The notes under the pieces: model-generated | Database searches by the model: none | The model's input: only the letters and a program-made list of their open reading frames with translations | What the model was told of the DNA's origin: nothing | Assembly: GCF_003122085.1 (NCBI RefSeq) | Contig: NZ_QEXV01000001.1 | Span: 372,001-436,000, forward strand | Direction: 5' to 3' | Length of the DNA: 64,000 nucleotides | Source of the DNA: Marinicauda salina | GTDB lineage: Bacteria > Pseudomonadota > Alphaproteobacteria > Caulobacterales > Maricaulaceae | Translations under genes and position numbers: made by a program | Part shown: one piece after another, positions 56,071-64,000 of the stretch | How the letters are laid out: each line of letters begins with the position of its first letter | How positions within the stretch are numbered: the first letter of the stretch is position 1

Positions 56071-56109
56071 ATATCGAAAAACGATATGAATTTTTCGAAA
56101 GGCGATATG
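56071..56109. promoter_or_regulatory. Paired operator-like repeats, 21 bp apart
   Basis: ATATCG-AAAAA-CGATAT at 56071-56087 is a perfect inverted repeat. The 15-mer TCGAAAAACGATATG (56074-56088) recurs as TCGAAAGGCGATATG (56095-56109) with two changes, exactly 21 bp (two helical turns) later. This AT-rich block stands out in the GC-rich region and lies between the divergent rdgB and small-protein/DUF2975/XRE genes. A weak leftward promoter (TTGCAA, 17 bp, TAGACA) may sit below it. Confidence 0.65.
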
Positions 56110-56114
56110 CGCGA

Positions 56115-56738
56115 ATGGATGGACCCACTTTGACCGACCCGTTTTCGACAGCGCCCCGCTGGGTGATCGCGAGCCATAACGAAGGTAAAATCAAGGAGAT
56201 AGGCGATCTCATCGCACCCTACGGCCTGGCCGCCGAAGGCGCCGCCGCGATCGGCCTGGAGGAGCCCGAGGAGACCGAAACGAGCTTCACCGGCAACGCG
56301 CTCTTGAAGGCCCGCGCCGCCGCGAAGGCCTCCGGCCGCCCCGCGCTCGCCGACGACTCGGGCCTCGAGGTCGCCGCCCTGGACGGCGCGCCGGGCGTCT
56401 ACTCCGCCCGCTGGGCCGGCGAGCCGCGCGATTTCCGCCGCGCCATGGAGCGCGTCGAGGCCGAGCTGGCCGCCAGCGGCTCGGACGACCGGTCGGCTCG
56501 GTTCGTCTGCGCGCTGGCGCTGGCCGCGCCTGATGGCGAGGAACGCGTCTATGAAGGAACCGTCGAGGGCGAGCTCGTCTGGCCGCCGCGCGGCGACAGG
56601 GGTTTCGGCTACGACCCGATCTTCCAGCCTCGCGGCGAGGCGATCACGTTCGGCGAGATGGAGCCGGCGGCCAAGCACGCCATGAGCCATCGCGCCGACG
56701 CCTTCCGCAAGCTGGTGAAGGACGTGTTCGGCGCGTGA
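56115..56738 (+). CDS. rdgB: XTP/dITP diphosphatase
   Basis: A 207-residue Ham1/RdgB pyrophosphatase: [38 protein letters not shown] (catalytic Asp) and the C-terminal [18 protein letters not shown]. It cleans non-canonical purine triphosphates. Start at 56115 is uncertain (a longer frame begins at 56016 and a TTG lies at 56130); the typical N-terminus begins only a few residues before VIASHN. Its stop overlaps the hemW GTG. Confidence 0.93.
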   Translation: MDGPTLTDPFSTAPRWVIASHNEGKIKEIGDLIAPYGLAAEGAAAIGLEEPEETETSFTGNALLKARAAAKASGRPALADDSGLEVAALDGAPGVYSARWAGEPRDFRRAMERVEAELAASGSDDRSARFVCALALAAPDGEERVYEGTVEGELVWPPRGDRGFGYDPIFQPRGEAITFGEMEPAAKHAMSHRADAFRKLVKDVFGA

Positions 56739-57886
56739 CCGCCTTCGAGAGCCCCGGTCTCGGCGTGTATGTCCACTGGCCGTACTGCGCGCGGATCTGC
56801 CCCTATTGCGACTTCAACGTCTATCGCGCGCGGGATCGCGACGCCGCGCCGCTCGTGCGCGCCATGCTCGCCGATCTCGAGCGCTGGCGCGGGCGCACGG
56901 GTCCGCGCCGGCTGGCGAGCCTGCATTTCGGCGGCGGCACGCCGTCGCTGATGTCGCCCGGCGATGTCGCCGCGATGATCGAGGCGGCCGACCGGCTCTG
57001 GGGTTTCGAGTCGAACGCCGAGATCGGGCTCGAGGCCAACCCCCACGAGCGCGCCGGCTTCGCCGATCTCGCCGCGGCCGGGATCGAGCGGCTGTCGGTC
57101 GGCGTGCAGGCGCTCGACGACGCCAGCCTCGCCGCGCTGGGGCGCGATCACGACGCGGCCGGGGCGCTGGAGGCGCTGGAGCTGGCGCGCCGCGCCGCGC
57201 CGCGGGTCTCGGCCGATCTCATCTATGCGCGCGAGAACCAGACTCTCGCCGGCTGGGAGGCCGAGCTAAAGCGGCTGCTCGATCTCGGACTCGATCATCT
57301 CTCGCTCTACCAGCTCACCATCGAGCCGGGCACGGCGTTCGCGAAGCGGCGCGAACGCGGCGGGCTCGTCCCGCCGGCGGACGATCTGGCCGCGGCGATG
57401 TTCGAGACCGCGCAGACGATGAGCGAGGCGGCGGGGCTGGCCGCCTACGAGATCTCCAATCACGCCCGGGACGAGGCGCATCGCTCCGCCCACAACCGGC
57501 TCTACTGGACGGGCGGCGACTGGATCGGCGTCGGGCCCGGGGCGCATTCCCGCCTCGGCGCGCATGCGGCGGGCGGCCGGCTCGCCGCCGTCGCGGCCGC
57601 CCGGCCGGACGACTATGTCGCGGGCGTCGACGCCGGCGGCGGCCACGCCGTGGAGACGCTCGACGCGCTCGCCGAGGCCCAGGAGCGCGCGCTGGCCGGC
57701 CTGCGCATCGTCGAGGGGCTCGACCGCGCCGCGCTGCGCGCGGCGACCGGCCATGACATCGACGCCGGCGCCGCGGCGGGCTTCGCCGCCGAGGGCCTGC
57801 TCGCGTTGTCGGAGGACCGCCTCGCGCTCACCGCCGCCGGACGGCTCTGGGCCGACCGAATCGCGTTCGCGGTCGCGCCGGGCTGA
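56735..57886 (+). CDS. hemW: Haem chaperone HemW
   Basis: A 383-residue radical-SAM family protein with CARICPYC (Cys18, Cys22, Cys25) as the [4Fe-4S] site, FGGGTPSLM, and the HemW-type C-terminal domain. It is an HemN-like protein that binds haem; true coproporphyrinogen dehydrogenase activity is not expected. Starts with GTG, overlapping rdgB by GTGA. Stops near the LppC-like gene, which converges 3 bp away. Confidence 0.93.
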   Translation: MTAFESPGLGVYVHWPYCARICPYCDFNVYRARDRDAAPLVRAMLADLERWRGRTGPRRLASLHFGGGTPSLMSPGDVAAMIEAADRLWGFESNAEIGLEANPHERAGFADLAAAGIERLSVGVQALDDASLAALGRDHDAAGALEALELARRAAPRVSADLIYARENQTLAGWEAELKRLLDLGLDHLSLYQLTIEPGTAFAKRRERGGLVPPADDLAAAMFETAQTMSEAAGLAAYEISNHARDEAHRSAHNRLYWTGGDWIGVGPGAHSRLGAHAAGGRLAAVAAARPDDYVAGVDAGGGHAVETLDALAEAQERALAGLRIVEGLDRAALRAATGHDIDAGAAAGFAAEGLLALSEDRLALTAAGRLWADRIAFAVAPG

Positions 57887-57889
57887 ACC

Positions 57890-59374
57890 TCAGGAGGGCT
57901 CGTCGGGCTCGACGTCGGCGGGTTCGGCGTCGAAGCCCGTGCCGAAGCCGGTTTGGTCGCCGGTCTCCATCAGATCGAAGCGCGCCGGCGCCGGATCGAG
58001 CACCTCGAACTCGCCGCCGCGGATCGTGTAGACGGCCAGCCCGCGCCGGATCGTGCCGTCCTCGCGGAAGCGGAACAGCCCGTCGACGCCGACGAAGCCG
58101 TCCGGGCTCTCGATGAAGTCGCGGCTGAAATCCATCCCGTTGGCCGCCATCAGCGCCGCCAGCGAGGCCGCGTCATAGGCCAGCCCGGCGATGCGCGAGG
58201 GCGGGTCGCCGTAGATCGATTCATAGGCGCCCTCGAAGCGGCTGCGCGCCTCCGGGTCGGGCCCGGCGAACCAGCCGAACTGCAGCGCCGGCTCCCGGGC
58301 GGCGTCCTCGTCGCGCCACAGCCCCGTGCCGAGGAACTTCACCACCAGCGGATCGATGTCCTGGTAGAGCAGAACGGGGGCCAGAATGCGCAGCCGGTCG
58401 CCGCCCTCGGGCAGCAGCACGGCCTGGAACGGCGAGGACGGGGACGGCGTCCAGTCCGCGCCGGTCCGGTTCGACGCTTCGCTGGCGGACAGCGTCTCCA
58501 CGCCGACGCTCGCCAGCCGGCCGGCCGCCTCGGTCATGCCCTGCACGCCCCCGGTGTAGAAGACTTCGGAGACCATGCCGGGCTCGTGATCGACGGTGTA
58601 GCTCCGGACCACTTCGCCGTCCTCATTGGTCTCCTCGATGAAGACCGGTGCGGTGTCGAGCGGCGCGGTGCGCGTCTCGACGGCCTCGCGATAGGCCTGG
58701 GCGGCGACCTGGCCGTAACCGGTCGCCGGGCCGATGAAGGCGTAGCGCGTCGCACCCTGTTCGAAGGCGTAATCGACGATGCGACGGACTTCCTCGCCCG
58801 GCGGGAAGCTCAGCAGATAGACCCCGTCGCCGGCGACGGCCTCGTCGGTGGAGAAGGCCAGCACCGGCACGCCGGCCTCGCGGGCGGCTTCGCCCGCCCC
58901 GGCGACGGCGTCGCTGAACAGGGGCCCGATGAGAATGTCGGCGCCGTCCTCGATCGCCGCCCTGGCGGCGGATGCGGCGCCCTCGCGGGTGCCGCCGGTG
59001 TCCTTCGGCATCAGCAGCACGTTTCCGTCCGCGCGCTCGAACAGGGCGAGCTCCGCGGCGCGCATGAGCTGGGCGGCCTCGCCGCGGCCGGCCGAATTGC
59101 GCGACGAGAAGGGAAGCAGCACGCCGATCCGCGCGAGCGGTTCGACGTCCCCGAGATAGGCCGGCGTGTAGGCGCGCTCGACCAGTTCGACCGGCACGGT
59201 GACGGGCGCGGGCGGCTCGCCCACGACCGGCGGGCGCGGCGCCGAGACGGGCGGTTCGCTCGGCCCGGGCGTGATTCCGCAGGCGGCGAGCAGCCCGGCG
59301 GCCAGGCCTGCGAGCGCGATCGCGATCGAACGGCTTGGCGAGGCTCGTCCGATGCGCGAAAATACGGCGATCAT
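57890..59374 (-). CDS. LppC-like penicillin-binding-protein activator lipoprotein
   Basis: A 494-residue lipoprotein: lipobox AGLLAACG (Cys near 32), a Pro-rich linker, and a type I periplasmic binding fold (RIGVLLPFSSRN, ADILIGPLFSDAV, PVLAFSTDEAVAG, YAFIGPATGYGQVAAQ). LpoA/LppC-type proteins stimulate PBP1a. The start at 59374 gives the signal sequence; the frame to 59836 is antisense of yraN. In other alphaproteobacteria rsmI lies between this gene and yraN; here only 114 bp do. Confidence 0.85.
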   Translation of the reverse strand: MIAVFSRIGRASPSRSIAIALAGLAAGLLAACGITPGPSEPPVSAPRPPVVGEPPAPVTVPVELVERAYTPAYLGDVEPLARIGVLLPFSSRNSAGRGEAAQLMRAAELALFERADGNVLLMPKDTGGTREGAASAARAAIEDGADILIGPLFSDAVAGAGEAAREAGVPVLAFSTDEAVAGDGVYLLSFPPGEEVRRIVDYAFEQGATRYAFIGPATGYGQVAAQAYREAVETRTAPLDTAPVFIEETNEDGEVVRSYTVDHEPGMVSEVFYTGGVQGMTEAAGRLASVGVETLSASEASNRTGADWTPSPSSPFQAVLLPEGGDRLRILAPVLLYQDIDPLVVKFLGTGLWRDEDAAREPALQFGWFAGPDPEARSRFEGAYESIYGDPPSRIAGLAYDAASLAALMAANGMDFSRDFIESPDGFVGVDGLFRFREDGTIRRGLAVYTIRGGEFEVLDPAPARFDLMETGDQTGFGTGFDAEPADVEPDEPS

Positions 59375-59488
59375 GGCGTGTTTCCTCGCTTCCCCTCGCG
59401 CCCGCCGGCGACCCCTCCGCGGGCGTGGGAAAGCTAGCCGCGCCGCGCGCCGGCCGCAACCGGCCGCGTCCGGCCGGGGCGGCGTCTG

Positions 59489-59887
59489 ATGGAGCGCGAA
59501 CCGACGCGACGGCGCCGCGCCGCCGAGCGCCGCGGTCGGCGGGCCGAGCGTCTCGTCGCCCTGTGGCTGTCGCTGCAGGGCTGGCGCATCCTCGACCGTC
59601 GCGCCCGCACGGCCGCCGGCGAGATCGATCTCGTCGCCCGCCGCGGCCGCGTGCTCGCCTTCGTCGAGGTCAAGCGCCGCGCGGCGATGGCGAGCGCGGC
59701 GGAGGCCGTTTCGCCGCGCCAGCGTGCGCGTCTCCTGCGCGCCGCGGCGCTCTGGCGCGCCGCGCGGCCCGACTGCTCGGGGCTGGAGCCGCGTTTCGAC
59801 GTCATGCTGACCGCGCCCTGGCGGCCGCCGCGGCACCTGCCCGGCGCCTTCCGCGCCGAAGGAGAGGACGCCGCGCGCCTGTTGTGA
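59489..59887 (+). CDS. yraN: UPF0102 (YraN) nuclease-like protein
   Basis: A 132-residue, very basic protein with the restriction-endonuclease-like core GEIDLVARRGRVLAFVEVK, typical of YraN. It probably binds nucleic acid; its activity is unproven. It is divergent from the LppC-like gene and followed by a BON lipoprotein gene. Confidence 0.88.
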   Translation: MEREPTRRRRAAERRGRRAERLVALWLSLQGWRILDRRARTAAGEIDLVARRGRVLAFVEVKRRAAMASAAEAVSPRQRARLLRAAALWRAARPDCSGLEPRFDVMLTAPWRPPRHLPGAFRAEGEDAARLL

Positions 59888-59999
59888 TCGCCCGCGTTTA
59901 CTTCTCGTAAGGCATGTTCAGTCATGACGTGGAGTCGCCGCAATCGCGTGCGATGCAGGGCCGCGGGGCGAAGGGGCGCCGCGCCGAGGAACACCGCCA

Positions 60000-60608
60000 A
60001 TGCGTTTCGCCGTATCCATCGCCGTCATCAGCCTGATCCTGGCCGGCTGCGCCAGCGTCGAACCCGGCCGCTCCCTCGGCCGCGAGATCGACGACGTCAA
60101 CGCCTCGGTCTCTGTGAAGTCGGCGATGCTGCGCGCGGAAGGCTATGCCCTGTCGGGGGTCGATCTCGAGGTCACCGAGGGCGTCGCGCTGCTGTCCGGC
60201 TCCGCGCCGCGGCCGGCCGATCGGGTCCACGCCGAGTGCCTGGCCTGGTCGTCCCCGGCGGTGCGTTCGGTCACCAACGAGATTTCCATCGGCGGCGGGC
60301 GCGGCCCGGGCCGCGCGCTTCGCGACACCTGGCTGACCCAGCGGGTGCGCGCGCGACTGCTGACGGATTCGGCGGTGCGCAGCGTCAATTTCAACGTCGA
60401 GACCTATGACCGCGTGGTCTATCTGCTCGGCTACGCCCGTTCCGTCGGCGAGCGCGAGCGCGCCGCCGAGCACGCCTCCCTCGTCGACGGCGTCGAGCGC
60501 GTCGTCGTGCTGGTGCGCGCCGAGGGCGAGACGCGCGAGCTCCCCGCCCGCGGCGAGCATCGCGCCGAGATGTGCGACGCCCAGTCGGCCCCCGCGCCGG
60601 CCGCGTGA
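60000..60608 (+). CDS. BON-domain lipoprotein
   Basis: A 202-residue lipoprotein: LILAGCAS lipobox (Cys near 17) and two BON domains (from about 35 to 95 and 105 to 170), with VEVTEGVALLSG-like and YDRVVYLLGYARSVGER strands. BON proteins bind phospholipid or stabilise the envelope. It lies between yraN and comM; gshB, common here in relatives, is absent. Confidence 0.86.
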   Translation: MRFAVSIAVISLILAGCASVEPGRSLGREIDDVNASVSVKSAMLRAEGYALSGVDLEVTEGVALLSGSAPRPADRVHAECLAWSSPAVRSVTNEISIGGGRGPGRALRDTWLTQRVRARLLTDSAVRSVNFNVETYDRVVYLLGYARSVGERERAAEHASLVDGVERVVVLVRAEGETRELPARGEHRAEMCDAQSAPAPAA

Positions 60609-60639
60609 TTTCTCCCATAAAAAGAATTCTCCGCACGTA

Positions 60640-60670
60640 TTGACTCCGGCGCGTCGTCAGTTCCTATAAT
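60640..60670 (+). promoter_or_regulatory. Sigma70-like promoter of comM
   Basis: TTGACT at 60640-60645 and a perfect TATAAT at 60665-60670 with a 19 bp spacer. The -10 is fully inside the LexA box. Confidence 0.65.
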
Positions 60671-60674
60671 GTTC
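60660..60674 (+). promoter_or_regulatory. LexA box enclosing the comM -10
   Basis: GTTC-CTATAAT-GTTC matches the alphaproteobacterial LexA consensus; its seven-base core holds the -10 TATAAT. A third GTTC lies further downstream without the required spacing. Confidence 0.88.
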
Positions 60675-60779
60675 CTGTTTTGAACGGCTCCGTTCCGCAA
60701 CCTGTGGAAAACTGCGGGGCCAAGTTCAACCCGACCGTGATCACGGACCGGGCCGGGCCGGGACGGGCAGGAGCGCGCC

Positions 60780-62327
<1,548 letters not shown>

Positions 62328-62453
62328 GGGGGCGGGGCGACTCCGCCGGTCGGGCGAGCGGCGGCGGAGACCGGCGGAGCCGTCCCGGCGCGTCGCGAGG
62401 TCGTGCGCGCAGCGGCGCTTCCGCCTGTCCCGGCGGGCGAACCGACCGCGTCG

Positions 62454-63848
62454 CTACTCGCCGAAATCGCCGGCCGGGCCGGGAAAGACGACCGGGCTTT
62501 GCGATCCGTCCTCGGCGACCGAGGCGACCCCGAAATAGTAGTTGTCGATGACGATGTTCTCGAGCGTGTGCTCGGAAACGTCGCCGACCCAGCGGCTGTT
62601 CGTCCAGACCGGCGAATCGGTGCGCCGCCAGTAGACGCGATAGCCGGCGAGATTGCCCGCGGCCGCGCCCTCGGGGCGTTCCCAGCGCAGCGTCGTGTCG
62701 GGGCTCACCGCGCCCTCGATCTCGACCGCGTCGGGGAAGGCCGGCGCGCCGGCCAGCAGCGCAAGCGTCGCCGCGTTGAGCCCGGTCGCCTTGGCGGCGT
62801 AGTCGAAATCCACGCCGTCGACGACGTCGCCGTATGCGCGGCCGTCCTCGACGCGCAGATCCTGATGCTGGCGGTCATAGTGCTCGTGGGTCTCCATCAG
62901 CCGCACGCCGGGAATGCCCACCGCGTTGAAGGGACGGTGATGGCCGCCGCGGCCGAACCGGTCGAGGCGGTAGATCATCATCACGTCGAGATTGTCGACA
63001 TACTGGTCGGCGACGCGGTCGATGAAGCGGGCGAGATTGCGCGAGGGCGAATCCACCTCGCCGCCGGTGAAGCGGCGGATGCGCGCCTCCTCGGGCGTCT
63101 CGTTCGCGCGCGTGCCCTCGGAGAAGACGCGGATGGTCGAATTGTCGATCACCCCGTCGATGCCTTCGATATTGCCGATCATGTCGTTGTTGAGCACGGC
63201 CTTGATGCGCCAGTCGTTCGCCAGCGCGTGCTCGGCCAGGATCTCGCCGCCGAACAGCCCCTGCTCCTCGCCCGACAGCGCGGCGTAAACGATCGAGCCG
63301 GCGAATTCGTATTGCGAGAGCACGCGGGCGGCTTCTAGCGCGCCGGCCACGCCGGAAGCGTTGTCGTTGGCGCCGGGCGAATCCGAGGCGGCGTCCATGA
63401 CGTCCGAAACCCTCGAATCGATATCGCCCGACATCATCACGTAGCGGTCCGGATCGAGGCTCCCGCGCTGAATGGCGATGACGTTGACGACCTCGGTCGC
63501 CTCGGGGATGCGGTCCTCGCCCTCGATGACGCCGGAGACGTACATCACCTCCAGGCAGCCGCCGCAGGCCTGCGAGATGCGCTCGAACTCGGCGTGGATC
63601 CAGCGCCGCGCCGCGCCGATGCCGCGGGTGTCGGACTCCGTCTCCGACAGGGTATGGCGCGTGCCGAAGCCCGCCAGCGTGCGGATGTCGGACTCGATGC
63701 GCTCGGCCGAGACCGCGTCGACGATGTCGTAGATCTTCATGACCTCCGACGGCGGCGGGGGCGCGGTGTCGCCGCCCTGGGCCGCGGCTCCCGCGCCGGC
63801 GAGAATCCCCGCGCCGAGCGCGCCGGCGAGCATGTGAAGCGTCCGCAT
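62454..63848 (-). CDS. Secreted M28-family peptidase with C-terminal FN3-like domain
   Basis: A 464-residue precursor: signal peptide MRTLHMLAGALGAGILAGAG, an M28 domain with SGDIDSRVSD (142-150), GANDNASGVAGAL (Asp162), SGEEQGLFGG (Glu194/195), NNDMIGN (Asp222) and GGHHRPF (His303/304), then a C-terminal fibronectin-like segment (TLRWERPEG, YRVYWRRTDSPVW, NYYFGVASVAEDG). In usual M28 enzymes the first metal ligand is His in HxD; here it is Asp142. Start 63848 gives the signal sequence; the frame to 63896 is longer by 16 residues. Confidence 0.88.
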   Translation of the reverse strand: MRTLHMLAGALGAGILAGAGAAAQGGDTAPPPPSEVMKIYDIVDAVSAERIESDIRTLAGFGTRHTLSETESDTRGIGAARRWIHAEFERISQACGGCLEVMYVSGVIEGEDRIPEATEVVNVIAIQRGSLDPDRYVMMSGDIDSRVSDVMDAASDSPGANDNASGVAGALEAARVLSQYEFAGSIVYAALSGEEQGLFGGEILAEHALANDWRIKAVLNNDMIGNIEGIDGVIDNSTIRVFSEGTRANETPEEARIRRFTGGEVDSPSRNLARFIDRVADQYVDNLDVMMIYRLDRFGRGGHHRPFNAVGIPGVRLMETHEHYDRQHQDLRVEDGRAYGDVVDGVDFDYAAKATGLNAATLALLAGAPAFPDAVEIEGAVSPDTTLRWERPEGAAAGNLAGYRVYWRRTDSPVWTNSRWVGDVSEHTLENIVIDNYYFGVASVAEDGSQSPVVFPGPAGDFGE

Positions 63849-63966
63849 TTCCGTGTCTCCCGACCATCTTCTGGCGCCCCGGATCATCAGGCGCATGCGC
63901 GACGGGTCAAGCCTGCGGCCGTGCTGGAGACTTCGTTAACGCCGACGGGCGTAGAACGGGCGGGTC

Positions 63967-64000
63967 ATGACCGATCCGTCCAGGCCGACCGACGCTGCGA
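63967..64000 (+). CDS. Possible start of a gene, truncated at the window edge
   Basis: An ATG at 63967 opens MTDPSRPTDAA and runs off the right edge. Divergent from the M28 peptidase with a TTAAC half-site (63936) in the gap. Too short to identify. Confidence 0.35.
   Translation, partial: MTDPSRPTDAA

Overview
The window is about 64 kb of very GC-rich, densely coding DNA from an alphaproteobacterial chromosome, and it straddles the replication origin. Gene content and order match the origin region of Caulobacter-type bacteria: holA, parB, parA, rsmG, mnmG, mnmE, rho, hemJ, hemH and hemE on the left, then a non-coding gap, then ppsR, maf, aroE, coaE, dnaQ, secB and a Tim44-like gene on the right. 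CtrA-like boxes, LexA boxes of the alphaproteobacterial GTTC-N7-GTTC type and a CenR-like regulator point to the Caulobacterales/Maricaulales (Hyphomonadaceae-like) group. The assignment is inferred from gene order and motifs; no rRNA or tRNA gene was found.

Left arm (1-26354). A partial ATP-grasp gene, a PfkB-type kinase and a GGDEF-EAL protein lead to xth, a CenR-like response regulator, an L,D-transpeptidase-like gene, a YggS-type PLP protein, a ThiE-like gene and two secreted or outer-membrane proteins. A lipoprotein (DUF3576 type), lptE and holA run toward parB-parA-rsmG-mnmG. Four parS sites lie inside or beside rsmG, mnmG and mnmE, about 8 to 12 kb from the presumed origin. Next come mnmE, a dienelactone hydrolase, a GDPD lipoprotein, an RDD protein, a glutathione transferase, rho with a clear terminator, and hemJ-hemH-hemE.

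Origin (26355-26836). The hemE-ppsR gap has no convincing gene. It carries a perfect TTATNCACA DnaA box, one CtrA-like box, an inverted repeat and a repeated 11-mer.

Right arm (26837-64000). ppsR-maf-aroE-coaE-dnaQ is a tightly overlapping operon. secB, a Tim44-like gene, mltA and a Smr gene follow. hslU and hslV, normally adjacent, are separated by a 4 kb island of opposite-strand genes: a VOC protein, two tandem TadG-like paralogues and two TadE-like pseudopilins, with CtrA-like boxes before both TadG genes. Then come lolA, a DUF2244 protein, an HTH-methyltransferase fusion, gloA, dapB, a giant DUF2339 membrane protein, dnaJ-dnaK, alkB, two glycine-zipper lipoproteins, grpE-hrcA, rph, a small-protein/DUF2975/XRE module inserted before rdgB-hemW, an LppC-like lipoprotein, yraN, a BON lipoprotein, comM and an M28 peptidase.

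The most promising new observation is a 96-residue gene at 43130-43420. It has a strong promoter covered by two LexA boxes, a Myb/SANT-like helix-turn-helix and a C-terminal QLELF motif resembling the DNA-polymerase sliding-clamp binding peptide. comM also has a LexA box enclosing its -10 element. The second candidate is the XRE/DUF2975/37-residue-peptide module with two operator-like repeats 21 bp apart.
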